This document shows positions 26,372 to 35,090 of a stretch of 64,000 nucleotides of DNA, piece after piece. The position numbers were made by a program, and so were the translations under genes. Under the pieces are notes generated by a model that did not search any database, had not been told where the DNA came from, and worked only from the letters and a program-made list of their open reading frames with translations. Position 1 is the stretch's first letter, and every line of letters begins with the position of its first letter. The DNA comes from Tessaracoccus timonensis (GTDB taxonomy: Bacteria > Actinomycetota > Actinomycetes > Propionibacteriales > Propionibacteriaceae), in the NCBI RefSeq assembly GCF_900343145.1, contig NZ_LT996886.1, positions 558,001 to 622,000 of the forward strand, written 5' to 3'.

Positions 26372-27109
26372 GATTTTGCTGGTACCCACCACGCGACCCT
26401 GCACGCCGAAGCAGGGTTCACCCGCGTCGTTGCGCGGGCGATAGCCCGCGAGCGTGCGCAGCACGCGAAGGTCACGTTGGCCTGTCGTGGGATGTGCATC
26501 GATCACTGCACAGCGCCCGATGGCGCCAGTCACCTCCACGAGCACCTCACCCAGACGAATCACCTTGCCACGCCACGCATCTTCCGCGTAGGCCTCGTCG
26601 TGGTCCACCAGATAGGTGGCGCGAAAGCGAGCTGCCTGGTCGAGGAAATCTGCTGCGTGCAGGCGTGCACCCAGGTCACGCACGCTCGCTGTCGTGATGA
26701 TAGAGATGGGGCTGCCGTATACGATGGCACCGCGCTCGGGCTGGGCGAGGCGAACGGGTGCGCCCAGGTAGTCGCTGAATGCAGCGTCCAGCTCCGACGG
26801 CGCAAACGTCGCAGGAACCAGGCGTTTCCAGTAGTCAACCGTGCACTGCTCGCCGGTGGGATGTGGTGAGGAGACCACCGTCGCTCCGCCCGGGAAGTCG
26901 ACGGTGAGCTGCTCCAACGCGTGCGCGCGCACCGCCAACAGTTCGAGATGTTGCACCGTGCGCAGCACCTTGAGCTGATCGTCGACGAGACACCAATGCC
27001 GGTCCCCTACCGAGCCGAGCGCGTCGACGTCGACGGACCTCGGCTCATGGCGGATGCCCTTGATGGGCGCATAGCCGAAGCTCACCACTGGGAACGATGG
27101 AATGCTCAC
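26369..27109 (-). CDS. MOSC-domain protein
   Basis: About 246 residues from a GTG at 27109 (MSIPSFPVVSFGYAPIKGIR); a longer frame begins exactly at the first base of the flanking repeat at 27148. An N-terminal beta-barrel part (GDRHWCLVDDQLKVLRTVQH) is followed by a MOSC core with the conserved Cys in GAIGRCAVIDAHPTTGQRDL. MOSC proteins handle molybdenum-cofactor sulfur chemistry or reduce N-hydroxylated bases (YcbX type). No Mo enzyme is nearby. The stop codon lies inside repeat copy 1, so the gene fills the space between the two repeats. Confidence 0.85.
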   Translation of the reverse strand: MSIPSFPVVSFGYAPIKGIRHEPRSVDVDALGSVGDRHWCLVDDQLKVLRTVQHLELLAVRAHALEQLTVDFPGGATVVSSPHPTGEQCTVDYWKRLVPATFAPSELDAAFSDYLGAPVRLAQPERGAIVYGSPISIITTASVRDLGARLHAADFLDQAARFRATYLVDHDEAYAEDAWRGKVIRLGEVLVEVTGAIGRCAVIDAHPTTGQRDLRVLRTLAGYRPRNDAGEPCFGVQGRVVGTSKI

Positions 27110-27147
27110 GTCGCCATGCTGCCACGCCCGGCCAGCGGGCGTGCGCA

Positions 27148-27271
27148 CAGTCTATGCAGACGCCGCTGGCGGCAATGACCAACCAAAAAGTGACCGTTAT
27201 CCTCCACGCGCGGCAAATCTTCCCCATATAGGCGGGAAATATTGCAGCTGTGGAGGATAACGGTCACTTTT
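27148..27271. repeat. 119-bp direct repeat with terminal hairpin, copy 2
   Basis: Same unit as at 26253-26371. Here the hairpin arms extend to 22 bp each (27186-27207 and 27250-27271) and end in AAAAG / CTTTT, a good bidirectional terminator shape. It lies 27 bp beyond the stop of the response-regulator gene and immediately before the MOSC gene. Confidence 0.9.
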
Positions 27272-27297
27272 CGCGGCGCCCCCGTCCTACTGATCGC

Positions 27298-27918
27298 TCA
27301 GTCCAGCAGACCTTGTTCTCTGGCTTTCGCGAGGGCTGCCGTGCGGCTGGAGACCCCAAGCTTTGAGTAGAGCCTTGCCAGGTGCGATTTCACGGTGGCC
27401 CGGCTGAGGAAGAGCTCCGCGCTGATGGCCTGGTTGCTCAGGCCGCGGTCGAGGCACTGCAGCACGTCGCGCTCCCTGGCGGTGAGTTGCAGCGACGGTG
27501 TGCGCAACCGATGCATCAACTTCGACGCCACCGCCGGTGCCAGTACCGGGCGCCCGGCTGCCGCGTCGCGCACTCCGCGGACGAGCACGTCGGCGGGTGA
27601 ATCCTTCAGCAGGTAGCCGCCGGCGCCGGCTTCCACGGCGCGCAGGATGTCGGTGTCGGTGTCGTAGTTCGTGAGGACGAGTACAGCGGGCGGGTCGTCG
27701 AGGGCCTGAATGCGTTCGACGGCGTCAACCCCCGACGGGCCGGACGGGAACCGGAGGTCCATGGTGATGAGGTCGATGCCGCCGACCTTCGCCCGGTCGA
27801 CGGCATCGAGCGCCCGATCGACCTCCCCCACCACCTCAAGATCAGGCCCGGCTTCGAACACGGCGCGCAAGCCTGCACGCACGATGGGGTGATCGTCGGC
27901 AATCAGGATGCGTATCAT
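27298..27918 (-). CDS. LuxR/NarL-family response regulator
   Basis: 206 residues. Receiver domain MIRILIADDHPIVRAGLRAV with phospho-acceptor Asp54 (LITMDLRFPSG) and switch Lys in GGYLLKDSP; C-terminal LuxR-type HTH (LTARERDVLQCLDRGLSNQA, LFLSRATVKSHLARLYSKLG). It lies 12 bp downstream of the sensor kinase gene and forms a two-component system. Its likely target is the divergent ABC exporter operon beginning at 29239, an arrangement common for peptide-antibiotic or envelope-stress exporters. Confidence 0.93.
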   Translation of the reverse strand: MIRILIADDHPIVRAGLRAVFEAGPDLEVVGEVDRALDAVDRAKVGGIDLITMDLRFPSGPSGVDAVERIQALDDPPAVLVLTNYDTDTDILRAVEAGAGGYLLKDSPADVLVRGVRDAAAGRPVLAPAVASKLMHRLRTPSLQLTARERDVLQCLDRGLSNQAISAELFLSRATVKSHLARLYSKLGVSSRTAALAKAREQGLLD

Positions 27919-27930
27919 GCTCGGCTCCTC

Positions 27931-29109
27931 TCAGGCGGGGACTCTGGCGGCGACGAGGGTGCCGTCGTCGCCCGACGAGACGATGGCGAGCGACCCGCCC
28001 AGCTCCTCGATGCGCGAGCGCATCCCCTGCAAGCCGAATCGGCCCTTGTGAGCGGCAGCGTCGACGTCGAAACCGCGGCCGTCGTCGTCGACTTCCAAGG
28101 CTACTTCCTCACGCTCGTAGATGAGCGTGATCTGGCAGTGCTGGGCGTTCGCATGGGCTTCGACGTTGCGCAATGACTCTTGCGCAACGCGAAACAGCGC
28201 GGTCTCGCCGCTCGCGTCCAGAACGCGGGGTTCCCCTTCGACGGCGAACTCCGTGGGCACACTGGCGTCGTGGGCGAGGCGGCGCAGCGCGGGCGCCAGC
28301 CCGGTGTCGACGAGATCTGGAGGCGTGAGTTCCCCGATGAACGCCCTCGTCTCAGCGAGCGACGCCTGGGCGGTGTCGCGCGCCAACGCCAGGTGCGCCC
28401 GCACCTGGTCTGCGTCCGTCGTGCGCTCAGCGGCTTGCAGGAGGAGCTGGATGCTTGACAGGGATTGCGCGACGGTGTCGTGCAAGTCGCGCCCAATCCT
28501 GGCACGCTCCGCGAGGCGGCCCGCTTCACGTTCGGCCCGCGTCGTTTCCGCCTGGCTCGCACGGAGTTTCACCAGCAGCACCTTCGACGCATCCGACGAG
28601 CGGTACACCATCCGGATCATCGCCACGAAGGCGACGATCAGCACCGCCACCACGATGGGTCCGACGACGGTGCCTGCGGTCAGTCCGTGGTGGAACACCT
28701 GGCCGGCGACGGTGAATCCCGCGACGATTGCCGTCGCGATGGCGCCCGCGACGGGCGGAAGCAGCCACGACGTGAGTAGCGCGAGCGCGGTGAGGAAATA
28801 CGAAGCGTCGGGAGATTCGACGATCACCATCGCCCACGGCACGGTCACGGCCAGCAGGAAGATCAGTGCGTCGACGTGGAGGTCTTGGGCGGGCCGGCTG
28901 AGGTCGTGCACGCGGCTGAGGCCGATGAGACCGCCCGTGAGGATCACGCAGGTGAGCGCGGAAAATACGACGATGCCCGCCAGATGCGGGTGGCCGAACG
29001 CGAAGGCCATCCCTGCCGGGTAGATCGCCAGGCCGGCGAAGAGCAGGCCGATGCCGAGCAGCACCAGCAGCTGCGTCGGCGAGGGATGCGGGGTTTTGGG
29101 TGTGGCCAC
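27931..29109 (-). CDS. Sensor histidine kinase, NarL-type (HisKA_3)
   Basis: About 392 residues from a GTG at 29109; the start is uncertain because the GGGGAG is only one base away and a longer frame reaches 29211. Six membrane helices (e.g. LLVLLGIGLLFAGLAIYPAG) replace a classical extracellular sensor. Phospho-acceptor His in ERARIGRDLHDTVAQSLSSI and a short ATPase domain (VDDDGRGFD, GRFGLQGMRSRIEELGG). Divergent from the ABC exporter, sharing a 129-bp promoter region with it. Confidence 0.9.
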   Translation of the reverse strand: MATPKTPHPSPTQLLVLLGIGLLFAGLAIYPAGMAFAFGHPHLAGIVVFSALTCVILTGGLIGLSRVHDLSRPAQDLHVDALIFLLAVTVPWAMVIVESPDASYFLTALALLTSWLLPPVAGAIATAIVAGFTVAGQVFHHGLTAGTVVGPIVVAVLIVAFVAMIRMVYRSSDASKVLLVKLRASQAETTRAEREAGRLAERARIGRDLHDTVAQSLSSIQLLLQAAERTTDADQVRAHLALARDTAQASLAETRAFIGELTPPDLVDTGLAPALRRLAHDASVPTEFAVEGEPRVLDASGETALFRVAQESLRNVEAHANAQHCQITLIYEREEVALEVDDDGRGFDVDAAAHKGRFGLQGMRSRIEELGGSLAIVSSGDDGTLVAARVPA

Positions 29110-29238
29110 ACTCCCCAGGCTAGCCCGTCGGGGTTGGGCGGAGTTCAGCCAAAAGGATGAGGTGAATCTGTCCCAAGGGGTCTCGTGTGCGAGCGCGAGC
29201 CAAAGCAGCATGGAGTGCGTTCAGGAAAGGGACTGTCT

Positions 29239-30303
29239 ATGTACTTGGCTTTGCGGGATCTGCGGCACAGCAAGGGCCGCTTCGCACTCATCACTATCGT
29301 CGTTACGCTCATGACGTTGCTCGTCGGATTCCTCACGGGCTTGACCGGCGGGTTGGCGTCGCAGAACGTGTCATCACTGATGCACCTTGACGCCGACAAG
29401 GTGGTGTTCTCGATGCCCGACGACGAAGCACCCTCGTACACGACTTCTCGGGTGAGCGAAGAGCAGGCGAAAGCCTGGAAGGACGCGGCAGGCGTCGACC
29501 GGGCTGACCCGCTCGGCCTCACCTTCGCGCAGGTTGAAAGCGGCGACGCGGACGTCGCCGTCGCGCTGCTCGCCACCTCGACGGGACGCATCGACGAGGT
29601 GCCCGGCGACGCGGACCACATCACGCTCGGCAAGAGCATCGCGGACGACTTGGGCGTCGCTGCCGGCGACACTGTGACACTCGCCGGCCGTGACATGACC
29701 GTCGGGAAGCTGGCCGACGACACCGAGTTCTCCCACCGCGACGTGGCGTGGGTCACCACCGATGCGCTCCACCAATACCTGGAGAGCACGCGCCAGCCGC
29801 AGGCCTACGCCAATGTGCTCCTCGTCGACGGCGACCCCGACGTCGAGGCGATGGACGCGGATCAGGGCACGACGACGCAGGCGCTGCTGCCGTCGCTCCT
29901 CGCGTTGGAGGCGCTCAAGTCGGAGATCGGCTCGCTGGGCATGATGATTGGGATGCTCATGGTGATTGCCGTGCTGGTGATCGGCGTGTTCTTCCTGGTG
30001 TGGTCGATGCAGCGCCAGCGTGACATCGCGATTCTGAAGGCGCTGGGCGCCAGCAACCGTTGGATCTCGACGGATGCGCTCGGCCAGGCTCTGCTCGTGC
30101 TGTTGATCGGGGTCGGACTCGGCACCGGGGCAACCGTCGGGCTTGGGCTGCTCGTCGGCACCGCACTCCCGTTTGTGATGAATTGGCTCACCCTGCTCGT
30201 GCCGTCGGTGGGCATGGTGATCGCCGGCCTGCTGGGCGCCTACGTGTCGCAGCGGCGCATCACCGCCGTCGATCCCCTTGTCGCGCTGGCTTCGGCCGCC
30301 TGA
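29239..30303 (+). CDS. ABC exporter permease, FtsX/MacB-like (DevC type)
   Basis: 354 residues from ATG 29239, with AAAGGG upstream. A first membrane helix (ALITIVVTLMTLLVGFLTGL), an extracytoplasmic domain of about 200 residues, and three C-terminal helices (MMIGMLMVIAVLVIGVFFLV, ALLVLLIGVGLGTGATVGLG, VGMVIAGLLGAYV) give the four-helix FtsX/MacB layout. It pairs with the ATPase 29 bp downstream. Substrate unknown; the adjacent two-component system suggests an antimicrobial or envelope stress signal. Confidence 0.87.
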   Translation: MYLALRDLRHSKGRFALITIVVTLMTLLVGFLTGLTGGLASQNVSSLMHLDADKVVFSMPDDEAPSYTTSRVSEEQAKAWKDAAGVDRADPLGLTFAQVESGDADVAVALLATSTGRIDEVPGDADHITLGKSIADDLGVAAGDTVTLAGRDMTVGKLADDTEFSHRDVAWVTTDALHQYLESTRQPQAYANVLLVDGDPDVEAMDADQGTTTQALLPSLLALEALKSEIGSLGMMIGMLMVIAVLVIGVFFLVWSMQRQRDIAILKALGASNRWISTDALGQALLVLLIGVGLGTGATVGLGLLVGTALPFVMNWLTLLVPSVGMVIAGLLGAYVSQRRITAVDPLVALASAA

Positions 30304-30332
30304 CCCCCACTCTTACTACGAAAGGAACGCTC

Positions 30333-31022
30333 ATGCTGAAGCTCACCGATGTCATCCTCACCTACCCCGACGGCGACGAGCGCGTCACGGCGCTCGATAA
30401 CGTCTCGCTCACGGTGGAATCCAACACCTTCGCGGCGGTCACCGGCCCGAGCGGCTCGGGCAAATCCAGCCTGCTGGCCGTGGCATCGACCCTTGTCACA
30501 CCAGATTCCGGCCACGTCGACATCGACGGCACGGACATCACGACGTTGAACTCGAAGGGGAAGGCCGCCCTTCGTCGAAGCAAGCTGGGGATCGTCTTTC
30601 AGAGCCCGAACCTCATCCCGTCCCTCACCGTGCGCGAGCAGCTGGAAGTGGTGCTGCGGATGGGCAGCCGTGGGGCCCGTGAGCGCAGCATGGCGCAGAT
30701 CCCGGAGGTGCTCGACGCCGTCGGGTGCAGCAAGCTCGCCGATCGCCTGCCCGCGCAGCTGTCCGGTGGTCAGCAGCAGCGCGTCAACATTGCACGGGCG
30801 ATCATCCACGAGCCTTCGGTGATGCTCGTCGACGAGCCCACGAGCGCGCTCGACCAGGAGCGGGGCAACGAGATCATCGAGCTGCTGGGTCGCCTCACGC
30901 ATGAGCGCAAGCTGGCCACCGTCGTCGTGACGCACGAACCGGAGCAGCTGCCCAGCTTCGACGCCGCGTTCGAGATGCGCGACGGTGTGCTCGCCCAGAT
31001 GCGCCACCGCATGGCTGCGTGA
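30333..31022 (+). CDS. ABC exporter ATP-binding protein (LolD/MacB type)
   Basis: 229 residues, ATG at 30333 with AAAGGAA. Walker A TGPSGSGKSSLL, Q-loop GIVFQSPNLIPS, signature LSGGQQQRVNIARAI, Walker B VMLVDEPTSALD and the H-loop VVVTHEPEQ are all intact. Energises the FtsX-like permease encoded upstream. Ends 18 bp before the convergent deaminase gene. Confidence 0.93.
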   Translation: MLKLTDVILTYPDGDERVTALDNVSLTVESNTFAAVTGPSGSGKSSLLAVASTLVTPDSGHVDIDGTDITTLNSKGKAALRRSKLGIVFQSPNLIPSLTVREQLEVVLRMGSRGARERSMAQIPEVLDAVGCSKLADRLPAQLSGGQQQRVNIARAIIHEPSVMLVDEPTSALDQERGNEIIELLGRLTHERKLATVVVTHEPEQLPSFDAAFEMRDGVLAQMRHRMAA

Positions 31023-31040
31023 GGGAATGCGGGGCGGGGG

Positions 31041-31478
31041 TCAGGCGTCGAAGGCGCTGACCTCTACGCCTGCAGCCCGTAGGATTTCCGCGCCCGACGG
31101 GAGCTGCGCGGCCACGCGGTTTTGCTCCTTGTACGGCGACGCGTAGAGCACGCGGCGCACGCGGCGGCTGTTGACGATAAGGCGCGCGCAGGTGGCGCAG
31201 GGCTCGTGCGTGACGTAGAGCGTGTGCTGCTCGCCGTTCCAATTGGCGGCGAGCAGGGCGTTCACCTCAGCGTGGATGAAGCCCGAGAGGCCCTGCTCCA
31301 TCGATTCGCGTTCGTTCGGCTCACCCGCGGCGCGCCCGTTGTAGCCGACGCCGACCACCCGGTTGTTGTGATCGAGCAGGCACGCTCCGACCTGCACCTT
31401 CGCATCTGCGGAGCGGGTGCCCCACAGCCTGGCTGTGGCCATGCCGAGTTCATCAAATGTAGGGCGTTGCGTAGTCAC
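31041..31478 (-). CDS. Cytidine/deoxycytidylate deaminase family protein
   Basis: 145 residues, GTG start. Zn site: SGFIHAEVNALLAANW (His and catalytic Glu) and HEPCATCARLIVNSRR (two Cys). The spacing and VGVGYNGRAAGEPNERES resemble dCMP deaminases, which make dUMP for thymidylate synthesis. Allosteric-site residues cannot be judged, so another nucleotide or small-molecule substrate remains possible. Confidence 0.88.
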   Translation of the reverse strand: MTTQRPTFDELGMATARLWGTRSADAKVQVGACLLDHNNRVVGVGYNGRAAGEPNERESMEQGLSGFIHAEVNALLAANWNGEQHTLYVTHEPCATCARLIVNSRRVRRVLYASPYKEQNRVAAQLPSGAEILRAAGVEVSAFDA

Positions 31479-31540
31479 GCGCTCACTCTACCGCCGACGG
31501 TTCGCCCTCGCCCTTGCTGTTCGTCGAGCGCCCTTTGCCA

Positions 31541-31683
31541 GATCGTCGAGTAACGGGCGAAGCCCGTGTATCGAGACGCGTCCCGGGGTTTCGACACGCC
31601 CGCTACGCGGGCGGCTCAACCACCGGTCTTGCTCACCCGGCGCCCCGATCGTCGAGTAGCGCTGAAGGCGCGTATCGAGACGC
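31541..31683. repeat. Cluster of short dispersed palindromic repeats
   Basis: Three units of a GC-rich imperfect palindrome of the form TCGTCGAGTA...hairpin...TATCGAGACGC (31541-31580 and 31647-31683) and TTTCGACACG...CGGCTCAACC (31588-31627). Related units are at 57.3-57.4 and 58.06 kb. Such REP-like units are common between genes in actinobacteria. The rest of 31484-31719 shows nothing else. Confidence 0.7.
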
Positions 31684-31741
31684 ATCTTCACACTCACCAA
31701 AACTGCAAAACTCGCCAACTGAATCGCCCTGGGTTTCGTTC

Positions 31742-32672
31742 CTACCTGCTTCCCTGTCCGGCGAGTGCTGGCTGGGCTGATTCGAGGCCAGCGTAGTACG
31801 CCTCCTCGACCTCGACCGGCGTGCGGTAATCGAGCTTGCCGTGGAGACGAGCGTTGTTCCACCACCACACGTACTCGAGCGTCGCGAGCTCGACCTGCTC
31901 GACCGTCCGCCACGGGCCCTTCCGACGGATCAGCTCGGTCTTGTTCAGCCCGTTGACGGCCTCGGCGAGGGCGTTGTCGTAGCTGTCACCGACGCTCCCT
32001 GTCGACGGGGTCGCGCCGAGCTCGTTGATGCGATCCGTGTAGACGACCCAGAGGTAGTTCGACCCATGATCGGCGTGGTGGACGAGGTCATCGAGCGACC
32101 CGCGCGCGCCCCACGCGGCCATATTCAACGCCTGTAACGGCAGCACCTCCGCGCGCAGCGTCCCGGCGACGTTCCAGCCGACGATCATGAGGGAGAACAC
32201 GTCGATCACGAACGCGACATACGCCATCCCCGCCCACGTTCCAACATAGGTGATGTGCGCGACCCACAACCGGTTCGGCACGGGGGGCGGTGAAGTCGCG
32301 TTCGACGAGATCCATCGGCTGCGCGATGGTCGGGTCGGACTTCGTGGTGAACACCTTCTTCGACCGCGCCACCGCGCGCACCCCGGCGAGCTTCATGAGC
32401 CGCGCGGTCTGGTCACGCCCGATGTCCCACCCCTCCCGCCGGAGGAGCGCATGCATCTTCCGGAGGCCGTAGACGCCGTAGTTCTCCTCGTGAAGACGCT
32501 GGATCTCGGGGACGAGGAGTTCGTCCTTCAGCTGCCTGGCGGAGGGCACGCGCGTCCTCGGCCGCGTCGCACACCCGCGCGAGGTGAGGAACCCCGGCAG
32601 CGCGTCGCGGAGGACGCGGCAGAGGAACTCGACCCCGAACTGATCCCTGTGTTCGTCGATGAAGCAGATCAT
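31742..32672 (-). pseudogene. IS3 OrfB transposase (copy 1), frameshifted
   Basis: The N-terminal part (from 32672, MICFIDEHRDQFGVEFLCRV, HTH_21 helices including YGLRKMHALLRREGWDIGRD) and the C-terminal rve core (VAHITYVGTWAGMAYVAFVI to the end) are in different frames. The break is in a run of six C near 32284, where one base too many follows DFTAP. The first DDE aspartate, normally VADITYV, is His here. The second Asp (HHADHGSNYLW) and the Glu (NALAEAVNGLNKTELI) remain. Confidence 0.88.
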
Positions 32673-32678
32673 GCTTGG

Positions 32679-32985
32679 TCAGGGACGGTCGAGTTCTTTC
32701 GCGAAAGAACACGCTCGCGGCTTTGAGGACCTCGTTCGCCTTCTTCAGCTCGGCGTTCTCACGGCGAAGTCGCTTGTTCTCCTCGACGACGTCGGTCGGC
32801 ACGCCGGGGCGCTGCCCGGCGTCGATCTCGCGGCGGCGGTGCCACACGCGCAGCGTCTCCGGGCTCATGCCGAGCAGGCCCGCGACATGTCGCAGCGCGG
32901 ACATGAGGTTCGGATGCTCGGGCTTGGCCTCCTCGAGCATCCGCAGCGCGCGCTCGCGCATCTCCGGCGAGTACTTCTGATTCAT
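32679..32985 (-). pseudogene. IS3 OrfA (copy 1), frameshifted near its end
   Basis: The HTH domain MNQKYSPEMRERALRMLEEA and leucine zipper (ENKRLRRENAELKKANEVLK) are intact, but an extra C at the sequence TTCTTTCGCGAAAGAA shifts the last dozen codons so that the normal stop at 32679 is missed and the frame runs into orfB. In copy 2 the corresponding gene ends normally. Confidence 0.8.
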
Positions 32986-33056
32986 CGATTCCATCCTTAC
33001 TTGAAGAACGGAACGAAACCCAGGGCGATTCACAGTGACTGCAGCTTTCTAGCGAG

Positions 33057-33518
33057 TCAGCTGGGTTTGGGAAGGTGGACCTTTTCAGCGCAGAGTAGTT
33101 CGGCTGGTTGTTCGTAGGCGCCGAGGCAGTAGGTTGCTTTGGAACCCCACATGCTGTCGGGGTTGTCCCCTTGGGGTAGGTCAGTTCTGCTGAAAAACTG
33201 TCCCTCTACAGTGATGCGTTCATCAGGGGTTATGGTGTCTCCGTTTGGTAGGCGCACTGCGGCGCCACCCTCTATCGGTTTGGTGCCGCTTGGCCAGATT
33301 ATCCACCGCTGATGGTCGTTGACATCGCGAAGCTCCCAACAACCGTTGTCCATGAGCTTCACCACCCCTTCGACGCTAGTGAGTTCGCCCGCTAGTTTGG
33401 GTATTCCATCAGCTGCGATAGGGGTGTCGCCCGCGAGATCATTGGAACATCCAGTAAACATCAGACAACCAGCTATCCCGATCGCGAATCGCGTGGCTGT
33501 GTGCCGTTCAAGTTTCAT
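33057..33518 (-). CDS. Secreted lipoprotein of protease operon
   Basis: 153 residues. Signal with lipobox: ERHTATRFAIGIAGCLMFTG followed by Cys (FTGC). The mature domain is beta-rich (VVKLMDNGCWELRDVNDHQR, AVRLPNGDTITPDERITVEG) with extra Cys residues. No family recognised. It overlaps the upstream gene by 4 bp and is the third gene of an operon with a secreted papain-like protease and a membrane-anchored protein, lying between the two IS3 copies. Confidence 0.7.
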   Translation of the reverse strand: MKLERHTATRFAIGIAGCLMFTGCSNDLAGDTPIAADGIPKLAGELTSVEGVVKLMDNGCWELRDVNDHQRWIIWPSGTKPIEGGAAVRLPNGDTITPDERITVEGQFFSRTDLPQGDNPDSMWGSKATYCLGAYEQPAELLCAEKVHLPKPS

Positions 33519-34249
33519 GGCCGACCTTGTGCTATCCGCTTCTTCGGTATGAGCAGGATGACCCCGGTGATGAGCAGACTCGCACCGACGATCAGGAGGA
33601 CTGGACTAAGTAGTGCGGTAGAGGCGCTGCTGCTTGGCGTTCCATGCAGGCGGGCGGAACCAACCTCATCGGTGGGGCCTTCTACCCGAGCCAGTTGGTT
33701 CTCTGTCTCGGCAAACTCTTGGAGATCTTGGAAGGAAGCTTCCTTCTGCCACGTATTGTCTTGGATTGTGAGGATCGAGTCATCCTGGGGCGTGAACGTA
33801 ACGCGAGCACCACTGGTGGGGTCTTCGATCAGTTTCGCATTGGGGAGATTCACCAGCGATTCGAGCATGGAGGCGTCGTCGCGTGCGTTATCCACGACCG
33901 CTAGTTCGAGGACACCTTGAGCGTTCTCCCAGAGGGTCGCTGTGCCGGCAGGGTTGCCCGCAATGCTGAACGGGGTTACCCACTGGTTTGCTTCGACGAG
34001 CTCCGAGCTGTCATCGAAGGCGTAGAGGGCGACTGGAATCCCCAAAGTGACATGTTCTAGATCCGATGCAGACATCCCCCACTGCTCGTCGGAGAGGACC
34101 TCACTGACCTCAGCAGGTCCAGGGCCTGCGAGCCACGCGCTCACGCTGTTAGGAATCTCCGGCTCGGGGTCGGGCGATGCTGTAGCAGGTAACGCAAAGG
34201 TTACGAGCGTTGCAGCGAATACGATCAACAGTATTCCCGGAGCTCTCAT
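33515..34249 (-). CDS. Secreted protein with C-terminal membrane anchor, protease operon
   Basis: 244 residues from ATG 34249 (GGGAGG upstream; ATGA overlap with the protease stop). Signal MRAPGILLIVFAATLVTFAL cut after ATA; an extracytoplasmic domain with mixed alpha/beta pattern; a C-terminal helix ALLSPVLLIVGASLLITGVI with a KKR stop-transfer. No homology recognised. Because it is translationally coupled to the protease it could be its substrate, inhibitor or anchor; this is inference from context. Confidence 0.7.
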   Translation of the reverse strand: MRAPGILLIVFAATLVTFALPATASPDPEPEIPNSVSAWLAGPGPAEVSEVLSDEQWGMSASDLEHVTLGIPVALYAFDDSSELVEANQWVTPFSIAGNPAGTATLWENAQGVLELAVVDNARDDASMLESLVNLPNAKLIEDPTSGARVTFTPQDDSILTIQDNTWQKEASFQDLQEFAETENQLARVEGPTDEVGSARLHGTPSSSASTALLSPVLLIVGASLLITGVILLIPKKRIAQGRP

Positions 34250-34830
34250 TTCTGCCTCCCCATCCCAGTTCGTGAATGAGTCCATTGCCAAGTGGAGTTG
34301 TTCACGAGGTAGGTGTATCTCCCAGACTTGATGGTCCCAGACGCAGGGTCGTTCCACGAGTAGGTGTAATATTTACCGCCTGGATTCCAGGTGTACCCAC
34401 GGAGGACGACGACATGACCGGTTCGTTTCCCACTCGAGTGATAGCCGTAGCGCACCATGATTGGGCGCTTTTGATCTATCAACGTTCGGGCAACGCTCTC
34501 CGCTGTTGGCCCGCCGACCCTCCAGCCATCAGTGATACCGTACGCGTCCAATGCGCGCTGAATGTCTCTACCGAATGAGCCTGGCTCGTTCGGGCACGAA
34601 GTTGAGGCCTTCCCCTTCTTGACCACAGAACACTGGGAAGGCTTGCTCCCCGTCAAGTAGTTGATGATCATCAAGGAGGAAGCCGCCCAGCACCAGTTGG
34701 ACCGTTCTTGCTTGAAGTTGGGGAGGGTGAACACAGAAGCTCCGGCCATGCTCGTCCCGATGAACAACATCCCGGTGATGAGCAGCGCTAGCGCTGTCTT
34801 GTGGAGCTTCCACCTCGATTTATTCCCCAT
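34246..34830 (-). CDS. Secreted papain-like cysteine protease (C39_2/C70-like)
   Basis: 194 residues from ATG 34830; a TTG at 34842 is the alternative. Signal peptide HKTALALLITGMLFIGTSMA cut near AGA-S. Mature part: QERSNWCWAASSLMIINYLT with the nucleophile Cys in the NWCWAA motif typical of AvrRpt2-type (C70) and C39-like proteases, a catalytic His in TGHVVVLRGYTWN and WNDPASG as the third site. Two other Cys (SQCSVV, TSCPNE) may form a disulfide. First gene of a three-gene coupled operon. Likely cuts a protein or peptide outside the cell; target unknown. Confidence 0.78.
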   Translation of the reverse strand: MGNKSRWKLHKTALALLITGMLFIGTSMAGASVFTLPNFKQERSNWCWAASSLMIINYLTGSKPSQCSVVKKGKASTSCPNEPGSFGRDIQRALDAYGITDGWRVGGPTAESVARTLIDQKRPIMVRYGYHSSGKRTGHVVVLRGYTWNPGGKYYTYSWNDPASGTIKSGRYTYLVNNSTWQWTHSRTGMGRQK

Positions 34831-35017
34831 GATGATCCCCAATCTCCATTGATCGCTAAGCGAAGTATAACCGGACGGGCTTCTCGTGGTTGACGTGGGA
34901 CCTGCGTAACGACGGACATGCTCAAATGGCGAAGCTGTAGAGACTTGCCGGAACCTTGACTGCCGAAGATGCAGCCTCAGCCAGAAAGCAGGCTCTCTGT
35001 TGAGGCTGTCATCGTAG

Positions 35018-35090
35018 GGAGACCCCTATATGGTCCCTTGCCAGCACCCGATATTGCGTGCGATATAGCAGGGTGTCACGGGGGGTCTCC
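35018..35090 (+). other. Structured leader with nested inverted repeats
   Basis: Outer arms GGAGACCCC / GGGGTCTCC (9 bp) enclose inner arms CACCC / GGGTG and an imperfect repeat around CGATATTGCGTGCGATATAG. It lies 32 bp before the small membrane protein gene and could be a leader, an attenuator or an origin-type structure of the integrative element. The rest of 34843-35017 shows nothing recognisable beyond presumed divergent promoters. Confidence 0.4.

Larger units (their letters stand above)
31720..33032 (-). mobile_element. IS3-family insertion sequence, copy 1 (inactivated)
   Basis: 1313 bp bounded by perfect 23-bp inverted repeats starting TGAATCGCCCTGGG. OrfA/OrfB organisation on the minus strand. 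Nearly identical to copy 2 at 35910-37220, which is in the opposite orientation and 2 bp shorter; the two extra bases lie at the orfA/orfB junction. No matching 3-4-bp target duplication is seen at the ends. Confidence 0.93.
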
